Of a stretch of DNA of 64,000 nt, positions 53,801 through 64,000 are shown one piece after another. This DNA is from Berghia stephanieae (Eukaryota; Mollusca; Gastropoda; Nudibranchia; Aeolidiidae): NCBI GenBank assembly GCA_034508935.3, contig CM067444.1, positions 77,451,389 to 77,515,388 of the forward strand, written 5' to 3'. The notes beneath the pieces are model-generated. The model saw nothing but the letters and a program-made list of their open reading frames with translations, ran no database searches and was not told the DNA's origin. The position numbers were made by a program, and so were the translations under genes. Numbering within the stretch: the first letter of the stretch is position 1; the number at the start of each line of letters is the position of its first letter.

Positions 53801-55209
53801 CAGAACTGAAATCCTATCACCAAATCAAAGATTTCATTGATATTTCTGATGGACTACTGATGAAAGGAGAAAGAGTCATTATTCCAAAATCTTTGCAATC
53901 AGAGATAAAAATGCATCTACACAGTTCTCATTTTGGATGTGATTCCATGATACGACGGGCTAGATCAACCGTTTATTGGCCCAACATCAATGCAGATCTC
54001 AAACTACTTGTTAACTCTTGCGATGCCTGTCAGAAATACAAACCATTGAACACGAAAGAACCACTGACTCTCCACGACGAAGGGACACAGGCATGGCAAA
54101 AAGTAGGAATTGATTTCTTTGAATTTGAACAGAGAAACTACATCGTGTATGTTGACTACTTCTCAAACTTTATTGAAGTTGAAAAACTCGCCAATATTAC
54201 CACGTCCAACTCAATCATGACGCTCAAGAAACAATTTGCTAGATACGGTATACCTCAAACTTTAATTTCTGACTCTGCAGCACAATTTCAGTCAGAAGAA
54301 TTCAAAACATTTTGCAAAGATTGGAACATCGATCACAGAGTGTCTTCACCTGGTCATCATCAATCAAATGGAAAAGCAGAATCAGCGGTAAAAACAATTA
54401 AACGCATGATGAAAAAATGTTTCAACTCAAAGACCGACCCATACGAAGCTATGTTGGAAATTCGAAATACACCAAGAGACAATATGCCCAGTCCAGCCCA
54501 ACTTGTTTTCGGTAGACCAACGAGATCATTCATACCCACAATGTCTCAAACTCAACAAACTGACCCGAACATTATAAACAACAGAAACCGCCGAAGTGGC
54601 GCAATCAAAAAACATTATGATCGAACGGCAAAACCACTATCAGAACTCTATCCTGGACAGCCTGTCTATTTCAAACCGCTAAACAGCAATGTTGCTCAGA
54701 AAGGCATAATCAAAAGCAAAAACAACAAATCATATATCATCGAAGGTGACAACACTGCTAATGCTTACCGGCGCAACAGACGATATATTCATCCACGCAA
54801 CTACAATACTTGTGCAACACCCAATTCCAATGTACGATCACCCAATGACGGTAGACATGCTAATGACACTCAACAGCAAGAAAAACACACAGGATATGAA
54901 CTATCGTTGAACATTGACAATAATGAACATACTGCTCAACAACGTCACAGAAAAATAAGAAATAAACCTCGTTGGTTGAATGACTATATTCAATATTGAC
55001 CATTCTCTGGATAATATAGAACAAAGTGAACAATGACAGATAACATCATTATAAATAATTAATAGACTCACCATTTTTTTCTGTGAAAATTAATTTAGAG
55101 AATCTCTTGTTTTAAATATTTTTCTTTGGGGGAAAGAAATGAATGGATGGATCAATAATTTATCTCATATTACTGTACTTCATAATCATTTTTTTTAAAG
55201 AAGAAAGGA

Positions 55210-55437
55210 TGTTGATTGGTTCTATAAGAATACGTAACACCTTTTACTCTAAGACATCATTACATACAATTATATAACAACTTCCGTTTCTATACCTCGC
55301 TCTCACTCACTCTCTTCTCAAGCCATCAATACTCATCACGATCATCACTCATTACTTTATCATTTATTAATAAAGTTATATCTTTTCATTCGGCTCGTCA
55401 ATGTTATTCATTGTCTTTGGTTATGTTCCCAATCATC

Positions 55438-55438
<1 letters not shown>
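55210..55438 (+). repeat. 3' LTR of the Ty3/gypsy element
   Basis: 229 bp, same ends and sequence as the 5' LTR by eye, preceded by a purine-rich tract. The right flank is ATAATAAT, as on the left, so the target duplication is hidden in the microsatellite. Confidence 0.95.
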
Positions 55439-55498
<60 letters not shown>

Positions 55499-55544
55499 GT
55501 AATAATTTAAAAAATAGTAACAATAATATTAAAACAACAACAAC

Positions 55545-55609
<65 letters not shown>

Positions 55610-55629
55610 TAATAATAATACCCTAATAC

Positions 55630-55708
<79 letters not shown>

Positions 55709-55710
55709 GC
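55439..55710. repeat. (AAT)n microsatellite array
   Basis: About 270 bp of AAT with AAC and AGT variants, continuous with the short AAT run left of the 5' LTR at 50578-50596. It was one array before the Ty3 insertion. Confidence 0.95.
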
Positions 55711-56132
55711 TCTAGGCTCGTAGTCTACTGCAAATATAGAACGGACCCACATTTGCTGCAAATAACTGAAATGAATATCTACTATTTTTGCTGTACTACT
55801 GCGAATAACGAATACGAACGCTATCTACTATTCGGAGTACTCTAGATAGACTGGGAATAGAGGAATGCTGTGACTGTGATTATCCCAAGACACCTATACA
55901 TTTTCATTATCCCCAGACAGGAAATCAATTCACACAGATACTGAAAACTAGACTACATAGCCAATTCTCAACACAAACATGTAGACATAGAAACGATTGA
56001 GACATTGAGTATGCTCTGGTATTTGGGGTAAATTTACAAAATATATCAATATAGCTACATCCACGATTGTCTTTTACCTTCAGTATTTGTATGTTGAAAG
56101 AGCTAAGGCCAACGCTGACGAAAACATACTCA
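55711..56132. other. Gene-free stretch
   Basis: Nothing recognisable; several GAATA/CTACTATT phrases recur between 55770 and 55830. Confidence 0.4.
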
Positions 56133-56258
56133 GTAAATAGTAGTGTCGAGCGGAAGTCTCGATGATACCTCAAGTCATCGGCCACCAACACTCAAAACTT
56201 CCCGAACTCGATGACCAAGGAAAAGTCGGGAATTCCCGAGAAGTAGCACTTCAACTGA
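56133..56258. repeat. 126-bp direct repeat, copy 1
   Basis: From about TAGTGTCGAGCGG to CTTCAACTGAG. Essentially identical to 56775-56900 and rich in TCGA/CTCGATGAC motifs. Confidence 0.92.
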
Positions 56259-56774
56259 GCTTTGGATGGCTTTTTTGTATTAAAACTTAAAATACATTAA
56301 ATAAATTCACTTTGTATAATAATAAAACATTGATACCTATAACCATTTTGATCTATTTACGACGTTTGTGTTTTGTTAGCTGTTTAAAATATGATATAAC
56401 GTCAATACCCAATACCAATGACTAGGTATTGAATGAAAGCACCGATGACTAGAGCGATGCTCGAGACTTTTTTTGAGTCTCGAGACTCAAAAAAGCATCG
56501 AGACGCAAAAAAGTCTCGAGCTTCGCTGGAATCATCGCCGGCGAGAGAGGGGTGAACAATGCAGATAGTACACATTGTTAGTAACGCGTGCGTCGCTCGC
56601 GCAGTATAGTCTCGAGACTCGGGACTCAATACGAGAAGCATCGACGACCAAGATTCTCGAGACGAGAAAAGCATCGAGAACTAAGTGGAGGTCGGGAAGT
56701 TCTCAGTCCTCGATGACCTGACTTCTCAAAACCTAAAGCATCGATGACCTTTTGGTGACCCGGATGCCCTCCCC
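56259..56774. repeat. Segment between the direct repeats; TCGA-rich, self-complementary core
   Basis: The left part (56259-56305) matches the window end at 63957-64000. The core 56458-56525 holds CTCGAGAC, GAGTCTCGAGACTC and GTCTCGAG in both orientations. It continues with CATCGAGAAC, CTCGATGACC and similar motifs, so the whole block looks built from a short TCGA-centred unit. Confidence 0.75.
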
Positions 56775-56900
56775 TAGTAAATAGTGTCGAGCGGAAGTCT
56801 CGATGATACCTCAAGTCATCGGCCACCAACACTCAAAACTTCCCGAACTCGATGACCAAGGAAAAGTCGGGAATTCCCGAGAAGTAGCACTTCAACTGAG
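56775..56900. repeat. 126-bp direct repeat, copy 2
   Basis: Copy of 56133-56258, 642 bp downstream. It diverges sharply after CTTCAACTGAG. Confidence 0.92.
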
Positions 56901-56904
56901 GCTT

Positions 56905-57010
56905 GTCTCATAGGCGAGCTATAGCTCGCCAGTGAGACAATTTGTCCCGATCCACCAGATGGCGCCACCAGTCTTTGGCAATGGCTCGCCTGTGAGACGG
57001 AGTGCTCGCC
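56905..57010. promoter_or_regulatory. 34-bp palindrome with repeated half-sites; CpG-rich promoter-like region
   Basis: 56905-56938 is a near-perfect palindrome: GTCTCA, two unpaired bases, GGCGAGCTATAGCTCGCC, two unpaired bases, TGAGAC. A half-site GCTCGCCTGTGAGAC recurs at 56984-56998 and TGCTCGCC at about 57001. AGATGGCGCC (YY1-like) and, near 57035, GTGGTCACGTGATG (E-box) follow. The density of CpG, rare elsewhere here, suggests a promoter for the candidate gene at 57139; a transposon terminus is the alternative. Confidence 0.5.
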
Positions 57011-57138
57011 AAATCCGTGGCTAAAATGGCGACGTGGTCACGTGATGCTTTTTATCGATACCAAAATAGTATTGACATTGGGTTAAACTAGATAAAATGG
57101 CTTTTTAAGAATATTTGACATCTATATTTGGAGTTAAA

Positions 57139-58140
57139 ATGGAAGAAATAAAGGATTTGATAAATTTAGAGTATGGCAGTACCTATGTGTCCTCCATGGG
57201 TGAACCATCGCTGTAAATAATTAAATATATTGACTACTGTCTCGAGTATTATTGGTATCGATATAATTTTTCCGCCAAAACTAAACAAGAAAAAGGAGTG
57301 GAGTTGCCTCGATAATAGGTAGCTACTAGCTAGAGTAGGTAAAGCAAAACTGAAACGTGAAAGGAACATGGTCAATGGCATCAAGATGAAGAGTAAGTTT
57401 AAGCTGACGGTAAAATAATTAAGTCGGAGGACTTTTCATCCTCCTTAGTCTTAGCGTATTCAAATCTGTCACCTCCACCCCTAGGAACGATGCTTTTTTC
57501 CTTTTTTCTATTATTGGAGTTTGAGGATGTTAGCGTAAAAAACAAACAAAACAAAAAGAAAACCGCGTCTATCTTCTTAGCACATCATCACTCTGACTCT
57601 CTTCTCCACTTGTATTGCAACTAAATCTACACATGAAAAGGGAGATCTTATTAGCGGTTATGGCTATAGACTTTCATATGTCCACCAATAAATATTAACT
57701 AAAGTTTCATAGAGAGAGAGGCTTGGAGTTGAGTAGGAGAGGAGACTAGGAGGCGGAGGGAGATCAAAATCTTGGTCCCTGGCCAATTTTGGCTTCCTAA
57801 CCTAATGACAATGTAAAACCGTATTTTCGTTTATGGAACTGTTTCTCTTTATGTTGAAGAGGCGAGTTTGATTTTTTTTAAAATTCTATTTATTACTTGT
57901 TTGGTTTTGCTGCGATTCAAGTTCAAATTCATATTTTCTTTTTTTTTAAAAAACTGGCTTAGCAATGGCAATAATAATACTAGAGAGCTGCGCCGGTGTT
58001 ACCAATACTTAGCTTCTATACCAGGACAAATCATTCGTTTGGACAGAAAAATAAATAAAAAACTTACCGCTTACCGTCAAAAGCAGTTTAGATTTGAAGA
58101 TACATTTGTTTTCTATCAAAAAACATTCGGTACTAGATAA
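57139..58140 (+). CDS. Candidate two-exon 69-residue protein, unknown family
   Basis: Exon 1 57139-57170 and exon 2 57963-58140. The ATG has A at -3 and G at +4. The donor is GA|GTATGG; the acceptor is a long T tract then GGCTTAG. Phases agree. The protein starts MEEIKDLINLDNG and continues RELRRCYQYLASIPGQIIR, NKKLTAYRQKQFRFED, ending TFGTR. It is basic and probably helical, slightly reminiscent of LYR-motif proteins, but the LYR tripeptide is absent. The CpG-rich block just upstream supports it as a gene. Without transcripts it remains a prediction. Confidence 0.42.
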
Positions 58141-59170
58141 TCCTTGATGAATATCAAAAGTTGTGTTTGAAATTATATCCTAAATATTTTCATGAGTCAT
58201 TCCTCGCGAAATCGTGTTTTTTTTTCGTCTGTCCAATGGTTGGTGCCCCCTAGTGCCAAGTGCCCTGCCGCCTGCCGCGCAAAACAAAGGTTTTTTAAAA
58301 AGTTTATTGAGAAAAAGATACAGAAAAAAGTGTCCCTAGATAGGTATGCAATTTGGTGCATTAGTGCAGTAAAAATTGGTGCGCAAAATTAGTGCGTAGC
58401 GGATGCGAGACTGTGTGTGTGTGTGTGTGCGTGTGTATGTGTGTGTGTGTGTCTCTTTCTTTTTTTTTTTTTTTTTGGGAGTGCCTACGTACACGGTAAC
58501 GGGGCATCTAGCCTCAGGATCTACGTACACGTAAACTGGTTTACCGTTGCAACACAAGCAATAGATGGTCCTCGCTGTCGTGACCGCGCACGCTCGTGTG
58601 TGTGTGTTTGTGTGTGTGTGTGTTATTTTTAAAAAAATCAAAACAATTTTAACCATTAATGGCGAGATTCCATCTTACACTCCCCAAACTCCAGATCTTA
58701 GTCTTAATGTTATCATTAAAAGACAAGCTTTGCGATTTATAGTTTAATTGAAGCCCGAGTCGAAATATACTCTTAATACTGCTCTCTTGGTGGAAACGAT
58801 CTATTCTGCATAAGCAATCTGGAGAAAAAAATCAGTGTCACTGTAAAAGGTTAAAATTTCACGAAGTACGCACCGTGAACACCGCTGTAACAATCCTTTG
58901 ATCTACGTCATCAGGCAACCCATTGTTTCTTTCATCTTTTCCCATTCCCCCTTACTATCCCCCCCCCCCCCCCCCCCCACTCTTTCAAGGTGGTGGTGGC
59001 GGCGGATAAAAAAGGCCTTTTTCTCTTTCATTCAATCAACTGGTCTGCTGGTGGACCCTAGGCCTCTCTACAAGTCCAAGAAATAATACTCACTTTTTCT
59101 CTGCTCCAACGAAAATATCTACCCCCTACCGGTCTAATTATTTGTAGCAGACGACAAATTTCTCAAAACG
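58141..59170. other. Low-complexity-rich stretch
   Basis: (GT)n tracts at 58412-58452 and 58596-58622, a T-run near 58460-58476, and a C-run at 58959-58979. No coding signal; His/Thr-rich frames are repeat artefacts. Confidence 0.7.
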
Positions 59171-59203
59171 GTCACGTGACACTATAAAAACAACACAGGA
59201 AGT
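59171..59203 (+). promoter_or_regulatory. Putative promoter: CLEAR/E-box, TATA, ETS motifs
   Basis: GTCACGTGAC (59171-59180), then ACTATAAAAA (59181-59190) and CAGGAAGT (59196-59203) within 33 bp. A possible first exon would end at AAACAGAG|GTAGG (59370/59371). The short frame MFLRKLKDASF lies inside it, so it may be a leader exon. Confidence 0.45.
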
Positions 59204-59894
59204 CCATGAAAGCTTATTTACGGCATTTCCTTTGAACCGTGTAAACAACAAAATTTCGTTTTCATTCGACTCAACGGGTCAGATTGGCCGGTATTTTTTT
59301 AACGAACTAAAGTTCTGAAAAATCAAAATGTTTCTTAGAAAGTTGAAAGATGCTAGTTTTTGAAACAGAGGTAGGTTTTTTAAAAAAATCTTTATATTTT
59401 ACGTGAATGCATGCTCAAGGCGAGTTGGACGTGCAGCGGAGGTTGGTCGGCCAAAGGCGAGGCTCTCTACCCTGCCCCTCCCCCTCCTCCAGAAAGGTGA
59501 ATGAAAATGTAAGCGAATTTTTGAAATTAAGAGAAAATTGAAGAACAAAAGAATGAAAACTAAAAAGGTGAGTCCTTCAGAAAGCTCCTAGTGCCAAGGG
59601 AAACAACTCAAATATTCCCTCGATTAAGCCTAAGAATAAATATAACTATAACCTAGTACCTTTAACCCTAATACTAGGAAAAACAAACACCCAAGCACCT
59701 TTACTAAAAAAACTAAAAAAAGTCCGATCTCGACCTAAACCTAATATTATTATTATTAGTTTTGCATGTTTTTTCTGCTAATTTGCAAATGACATTTACA
59801 ATAACAACAAAATACAAGTGACATTCAGTTCTTTTTGTGGATTCTGTTTTTCTATTTCTTCTTAATAACATAATTTGTATTGGATATCTCCACA

Positions 59895-60005
59895 GGTCAG
59901 ATGGATCTGTAGTGTAGTGAGTAGTGGTGAAGTTGTTTGACCCTGAACTGGAAGGTCCCGGGTTCAAATCACTTGATTCAACGGGTGATTGAATTACCCT
60001 TAATT
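59895..60005 (+). mobile_element. tRNA-like SINE head
   Basis: A-box-like TGTAGTGTAGTGAGTAGTGG and B box AAGGTCCCGGGTTCAAATC. A short unrecognised body follows. A true tRNA is unlikely, as acceptor-stem pairing is not evident. Confidence 0.55.
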
Positions 60006-60314
60006 TAAGGAAGGTTTGCAAGTTACTATTATTATATTTATATGAATCTGTAAAAATAGTTTTATAATTTTTAGATTGGCCAGTAATTCTGTGCTCGTTG
60101 ACAAATATGTGGGCTGTACAGAAAAAAATTTGAACCCTGCTTTTATATGTGTGACTTACACATTGGGCAGGCATGACAATTTGAATGATGGGTTTTGACT
60201 GGAATGCGTTTTTTATTTAGTGATTTTGTATTCTGGCACTGTGCTATTATCTTTGTTTTGGTGGTCTAACTGGATTTTACGTCATGTATTCATGTTTTAA
60301 CTGTCTGTTATTGG

Positions 60315-61503
60315 CTAAAGTTGGTTGATCATATGACCAAGAACAAACTATTCAGCAAAGATCAACATGGTTTCATGGCGGGAAGGTCTACAGTAACAAA
60401 CCTACTTGAAACAATGGATGACTGGACGAGAGACCTGGAATTAGGCAACAATTTAGATGTCATATACCTCGACTTCAGAAAGGCATTTGTCAAAGTTCCA
60501 CACTGGCGCCTAATCAGGAAATTGGAACAGTATCAAATTAATGATCAGACAGTCAAATGGGTCAGAGATTTCCTCAAAGATAGAAGACAAAAAGTGATAG
60601 TGAATGGAACAGCATCAACGGAGAGACTGGTAACAAGTGGAGTTTCACAAGGAAGTGTACTGGGACCAGTTCTCTTCCTGATTTATATCAATGACTTGCC
60701 AGACAATCTATCATCTAAATGTAAAATCTTTGCCGATGATACTAAGCTCTATGGAGTAGCTAATACAGAAGAAGAAAGAAACACTTTACAACAAGATTTG
60801 AAAAAGCTTCAAGAATGGTCCGAAATATGGCAGATGGAGTTCAATGTAGATAAATGTGCAGTTCTTCACCTAGGAAAAAACAACAGAGAAGCAAACTATA
60901 TAATGAAAGAAAAACCCCTGCAGAAATCCAATGGGGAAAAAGACCTAGGAGTATTTATTGATAGGAAGCTAAACTTCAAGAAGCAAATTCAAGGTGTTCA
61001 ATCTAAGGCTAGTAAAACACTCGGAATAGTGAAAAGAAATTTCAAGAATCTGAAAACAAAACACATGACTACCATCTACAAGACTATGGTTAGATCAAAG
61101 CTGCATATGGTATCCGAAGTTTGAGGGAGACAAAGCCTGTTGAAAGAAAAAACCTACTGTGAGAGATTGAAAGAATTAAATCTCCCGACCTTAGATTACA
61201 GGAGAAGAAGGGGAGATATGATCCAAACATATAAAATAGTAAAGGGAATAGACAGGGTAGAGGCAGGATTCCTTAAACCAAACAAGAACATTCAGACACG
61301 AGGAAACAGCAAGAAACTGAAAAAAGAACGTTTTAAAACAAATGAAAGAAGGAACTTTTTTCATCTAGAATTGTAAATAACTGGAATAAACTGCAAGAAA
61401 CCACAGTATCAGCAAAAAATTTGAATAAATTCAAAGCAGAGTTGGAGATAAGCAGCACCCTAGGAAACAAGTTCAATTATAAAAATTGGTCCAATCATTA
61501 ATA
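60315..61503 (+). mobile_element. CR1/Jockey-group LINE, 5'-truncated, broken
   Basis: The polymerase part (open 60321-61124) shows FSKDQHGFMAGRST, IYLDFRKAFVKVPHW, VSQGSVLGPVLFLIYINDLP and FADDTKLY. A deletion or frameshift near 61105-61140 joins ..MVRSKL to sequence matching the later region (YCERLKELNLPTLDYRRRRG, TYKIVKGID). Another frame change near 61370 precedes NNWNKLQETTVS..FKAELE. The endonuclease is missing. 5'-truncated, inserted between the putative promoter and the terminal exon at 63352. Confidence 0.85.
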
Positions 61504-63351
61504 GATGAGGAGGAGCGAAGGAGACTACACCAAGTCTAAAAGCTCTATACAGAGGTATCCAGGTAAAGGAGGGTTTTGAACTCGAATGTCCCTTGTTTAG
61601 TGTTTTGCTCTTTTTACATTTTATGTAGGCATTCTGCATATATATTGTAGATGTTATAACATTCAGTTTTGTACATTACTATTAATGTTGATTAATCTAA
61701 ATTTCAGATGGCATTCCAGTATCTGTAGTGGTGTTCGTGTTCAGCCTGGCAGCACCAAAGATGGGCAACTCAAAGGTTAAAGGGTCAGGGCCATGATTCA
61801 GCTTTAACTATAAAATCATTTCCTGGACATGATATTTGAGTGAGTAGAAATCCCATTAACATAACCTGACCCCAAAAATTGTGACCAATCTCAATGAAGT
61901 ATTATTTCGGGGTGACGCTTCGGAAGTTAATATTATAAGATCATTGAAATCTTGCATTTATTATTAAATTTTTTAAATTTTCTATTGCTGTTGCACGAGC
62001 TTGAGGTGCATGCACTGGGACTGAGTTCGAAGTTGCAGGTATTAAAGAATATTACTATTACACTCCTCTCAATGGTTTCATCTGTTAGTATTTTTATTTA
62101 TTTATTATTTTTTTTTACAATAATTGGTTCTCAAAGTTGACAAATCCTCATTTTTATTTTTATATTATTGTTACTCTCAGGCAAATGAGCAATGAATAAA
62201 TGGTCACAACACTAAACTTGGGAAAGTCGATGCAGTCAGGACGAATAATTTCTGAGCGCTGCCTAGCAGGTAACTATATATCGCTCTAATCGAGCGACAT
62301 CTAATGCCTGCTAAAATAAAATAGTGTATGGATGTATGTTTCATTCCAATGGCATATGGCAGAGATATTGTTTAATTAATTGTTTGTTGATGTACTTAGA
62401 TAATAAAGCACAAAGGTGATTTTCTGCACTTCTGACTGTGCATCTTCACAGATCATATCTGGACTTGCGTTGTGCTAGTGCAGTCCATAGTTTTCGTTGT
62501 TATTGGGGAGTGCTTTAGTCATCTTGGAAATAATGTCCCAAAAGTTGTGTCATCTGCATGTGTATGACGATTTTCTATTTATAAACAAGAGTGCCGATGG
62601 TTTTCCTCGGATCTGCGGAAATCCGCGGTTTTGTAGTTTAGAGGAGGAATTTCCTCCTTTTTAAAATTACAATTTCTCAAAACAATGTGAGAGTTGATGT
62701 GTGGTGGAACACACAGGTGCAGTTTTCCACTCTCCAGAAGTTAGCTAGAGTATCAATGATAGTCTATCATCTCAATTGCTCTAAAAGTGGGGTTTAGTGC
62801 AGTAGAAATGGGGCAATCGTTCAACATTTTCCTACTTTTTCACTTTTTGTCACCACCAGCACTGAAACAAACAAAAATTCTGGGCTTTATTACACATGGT
62901 GCTTGAGTTTTTCATCAAATTTCTTTGACGCATTGATCAATGATTCAGTGTTCGATTTGGATTGATAGCCTATCAGAAGATTTTCAAAGTAATCTTGTGT
63001 TCCTCTGCTTGGGTTTCAACAAGGGTATCTCAGCTGTAAAGCCTTTTTTATTCCACTTTGGCAAGAATGATTGAAATTTGAGTTAATCTGTTTTTGTCAT
63101 GGGTGTATTTTTCTAGAATTCGAATGATGGATTGGTGGTCCCAATCTAAAGTAGTCAGGATTAATCTCAATAGATTAATAGACTGCTCATTTATTTAGCA
63201 CTTATCAATCTAGGGGGATCTTTGGCTCCATATTTCCAAGCCTTGTTTACACCACCATTTGTACATCGTCACCTCTTGGTTATTCATGAATAAATGCTGA
63301 TTTCTCTAGATTACTTTCGTTATTAACCTATTGCCATTTTTTTTTTCCTCA
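61504..63351. other. Intergenic or intronic; weak exon candidate at 61709-61800
   Basis: At 61707 an AATTTCAG acceptor precedes a frame reading GIPVSVVVFVFSLAAPKMGN before a stop near 61795. It is short and its donor (AAAG|GTTAAA) is poor. The rest shows nothing I recognise. Confidence 0.35.
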
Positions 63352-63549
63352 GATGCTTGTCCCTATCCTAGTACCAGACATTTTACTGATGAACAGCGAG
63401 CTGTTCCTGCTCAGAAAAATATAGATCACAAGAATGCCACATATAGTGTGGTCATGAGTGGACAACCATCTTTGATGGAAGGAATAAGGAGCTTCATGGG
63501 TTATCAGAGGTTTTTCAACACTGCTTACTCATTTGAATTTCAACACTAA
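63352..63549 (+). CDS. Putative terminal exon of an unidentified host gene
   Basis: A long T tract and CCTCAG acceptor end at 63351. The frame then reads ACPYPSTRHFTDEQRAVPAQ, KNATYSVVMSGQPSLMEG and YQRFFNTAYSFEFQH to a TAA at 63547-63549. Composition is coding-like with no low complexity. An AATAAA lies at 63727-63732, ~180 bp after the stop. The upstream exon carrying phase 1 was not found with confidence; the promoter motifs at 59171 are a candidate start. No family recognised. Confidence 0.45.
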   Translation, partial: DACPYPSTRHFTDEQRAVPAQKNIDHKNATYSVVMSGQPSLMEGIRSFMGYQRFFNTAYSFEFQH

Positions 63550-63726
63550 CAGGAGATGATTCGTTCTGTACTGTAGATGAAGTTTGTGATTCAATCAAAA
63601 CGTTATATGTTGTGTACAAAGTTAAAACCATCATCTTGGACATGGAATTGTGCAAAGTTGACTCAAGGAGTTGTTACCTAACACCAGCATAGTCCTGTGT
63701 CAGTTCCTTGTTCATCAGCATTTCAC

Positions 63727-63732
63727 AATAAA
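63727..63732 (+). terminator. Polyadenylation signal AATAAA
   Basis: Canonical hexamer in the expected place after the putative terminal exon. Confidence 0.5.
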
Positions 63733-63956
63733 AAGCTTTGAGGACTTGATTCTGAAAGGAGAGAAGAGATTTTAAAAGCATGTGTTGTTGTAACTCAGTA
63801 GAACAGTACAATGATTTAAAACTTGGTTTTTTATTTAGACGTTGGCTATTTTTATAGACAATTGAACTCCTTGTTACTCTGTTGGATTTGATGTTTTCAT
63901 CGGAGTTGGGAACTTTTGGAAATTCAACAAGTTTAATTGTAAAACATTTGTTCTCA

Positions 63957-64000
63957 GCTTTGGATGGCTTTTTTGTATTAAAACTTAAAATACATTAAAT
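63957..64000. repeat. Repeat shared with 56259-56305, cut by the window end
   Basis: GCTTTGGATGGCTTTTTTG and the 25 bases after it are identical to those from about 56258. The match runs off the window, so its full length is unknown. Confidence 0.9.

Larger units (their letters stand above)
50597..55438 (+). mobile_element. Ty3/gypsy LTR retrotransposon, near full length, young
   Basis: Fossil copy of a Metaviridae element, 4.84 kb, inserted in an (AAT)n array. Order of parts: LTR; primer-binding site; gag (about 51090-52000) with two CCHC-like knuckles (CKFCGKSHERIKEKC, CKSCNRMNHFSSKC); protease (QLDTGADVNT, ~52050); reverse transcriptase (~52400-53050, with WRRLPFGLSV); RNase H (~53250-53620); integrase with a zinc-binding N-end and DDE core (~53900-54480); a basic tail to ~55000; polypurine tract AAAGAAGAAAGGA before the 3' LTR. 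No envelope gene is seen. The LTRs appear identical, so insertion was recent. The coding part is broken in about two places. RT-before-integrase order and short LTRs point to the mag side of Ty3/gypsy, tentatively. Confidence 0.93.

Noticed and set aside
58336-58656. His/Thr-repeat frame on the - strand
   Set aside because: Antisense of two (GT)n tracts and a T-run.

Overview
This is a nuclear window from an invertebrate animal. It is AT-rich, has intron-rich genes with long introns, and is crowded with SINEs, LINEs, MITEs, (ATT)n arrays and one young Ty3 element. The mix of tRNA-type SINEs, an A-rich SINE tail carrying a GGCGC/GCGCC hairpin, a Penelope-like fossil and a BIR-UBA protein fits a lophotrochozoan, perhaps a mollusc. 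That placement is inference; no sequence here fixes the species.

Two host genes are well supported and one or two more are possible. On the + strand, 438-14968 encodes a Rab-like small GTPase in about eleven exons. It has a predicted N-myristoylated start (MGSGCS), motifs GDCETGKS, WDIPGHE, NKKD and STK, extra loops around G4, and a long helical tail. Its last exon meets a TGA that is followed by 68 more open, coding-like codons. On the - strand, 49321-35315 encodes a 347-residue inhibitor-of-apoptosis-type protein in six coding exons: BIR, BIR, UBA-like, no RING. The two genes converge and are separated by about 20 kb of repeats. A candidate two-exon 69-residue gene lies at 57139-58140 just downstream of a CpG-rich, palindrome-bearing block. 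A TATA/E-box/ETS cluster at 59171-59203 and a coding-like terminal exon at 63352-63549 may mark another + strand gene.

Repeat layout: 0-16 kb (introns of the GTPase gene) holds a Penelope-like 3' end with a well-formed hammerhead ribozyme, a fold-back element, tRNA-SINEs, a dead Tc1-like transposon and a LINE with an open 958-codon ORF2. 16-35 kb is a gene-poor graveyard: an RTE/BovB-like LINE, at least seven copies of a ~520 bp SINE-like family, pogo-like elements, a hAT transposon sitting inside a SINE, and long CCACCATCA-type minisatellites. 35-50 kb is the BIR gene with more of the same families in its introns. 50.6-55.4 kb is a Ty3/gypsy element with matching LTRs, treated as a fossil. 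55.4-64 kb holds an (AAT)n array, a duplicated TCGA-rich block, a CR1-like LINE and the possible third gene.

All splice models are read by eye from GT/AG sites and reading phase, with no transcript support. Family names rest on motif recognition, not database searches.
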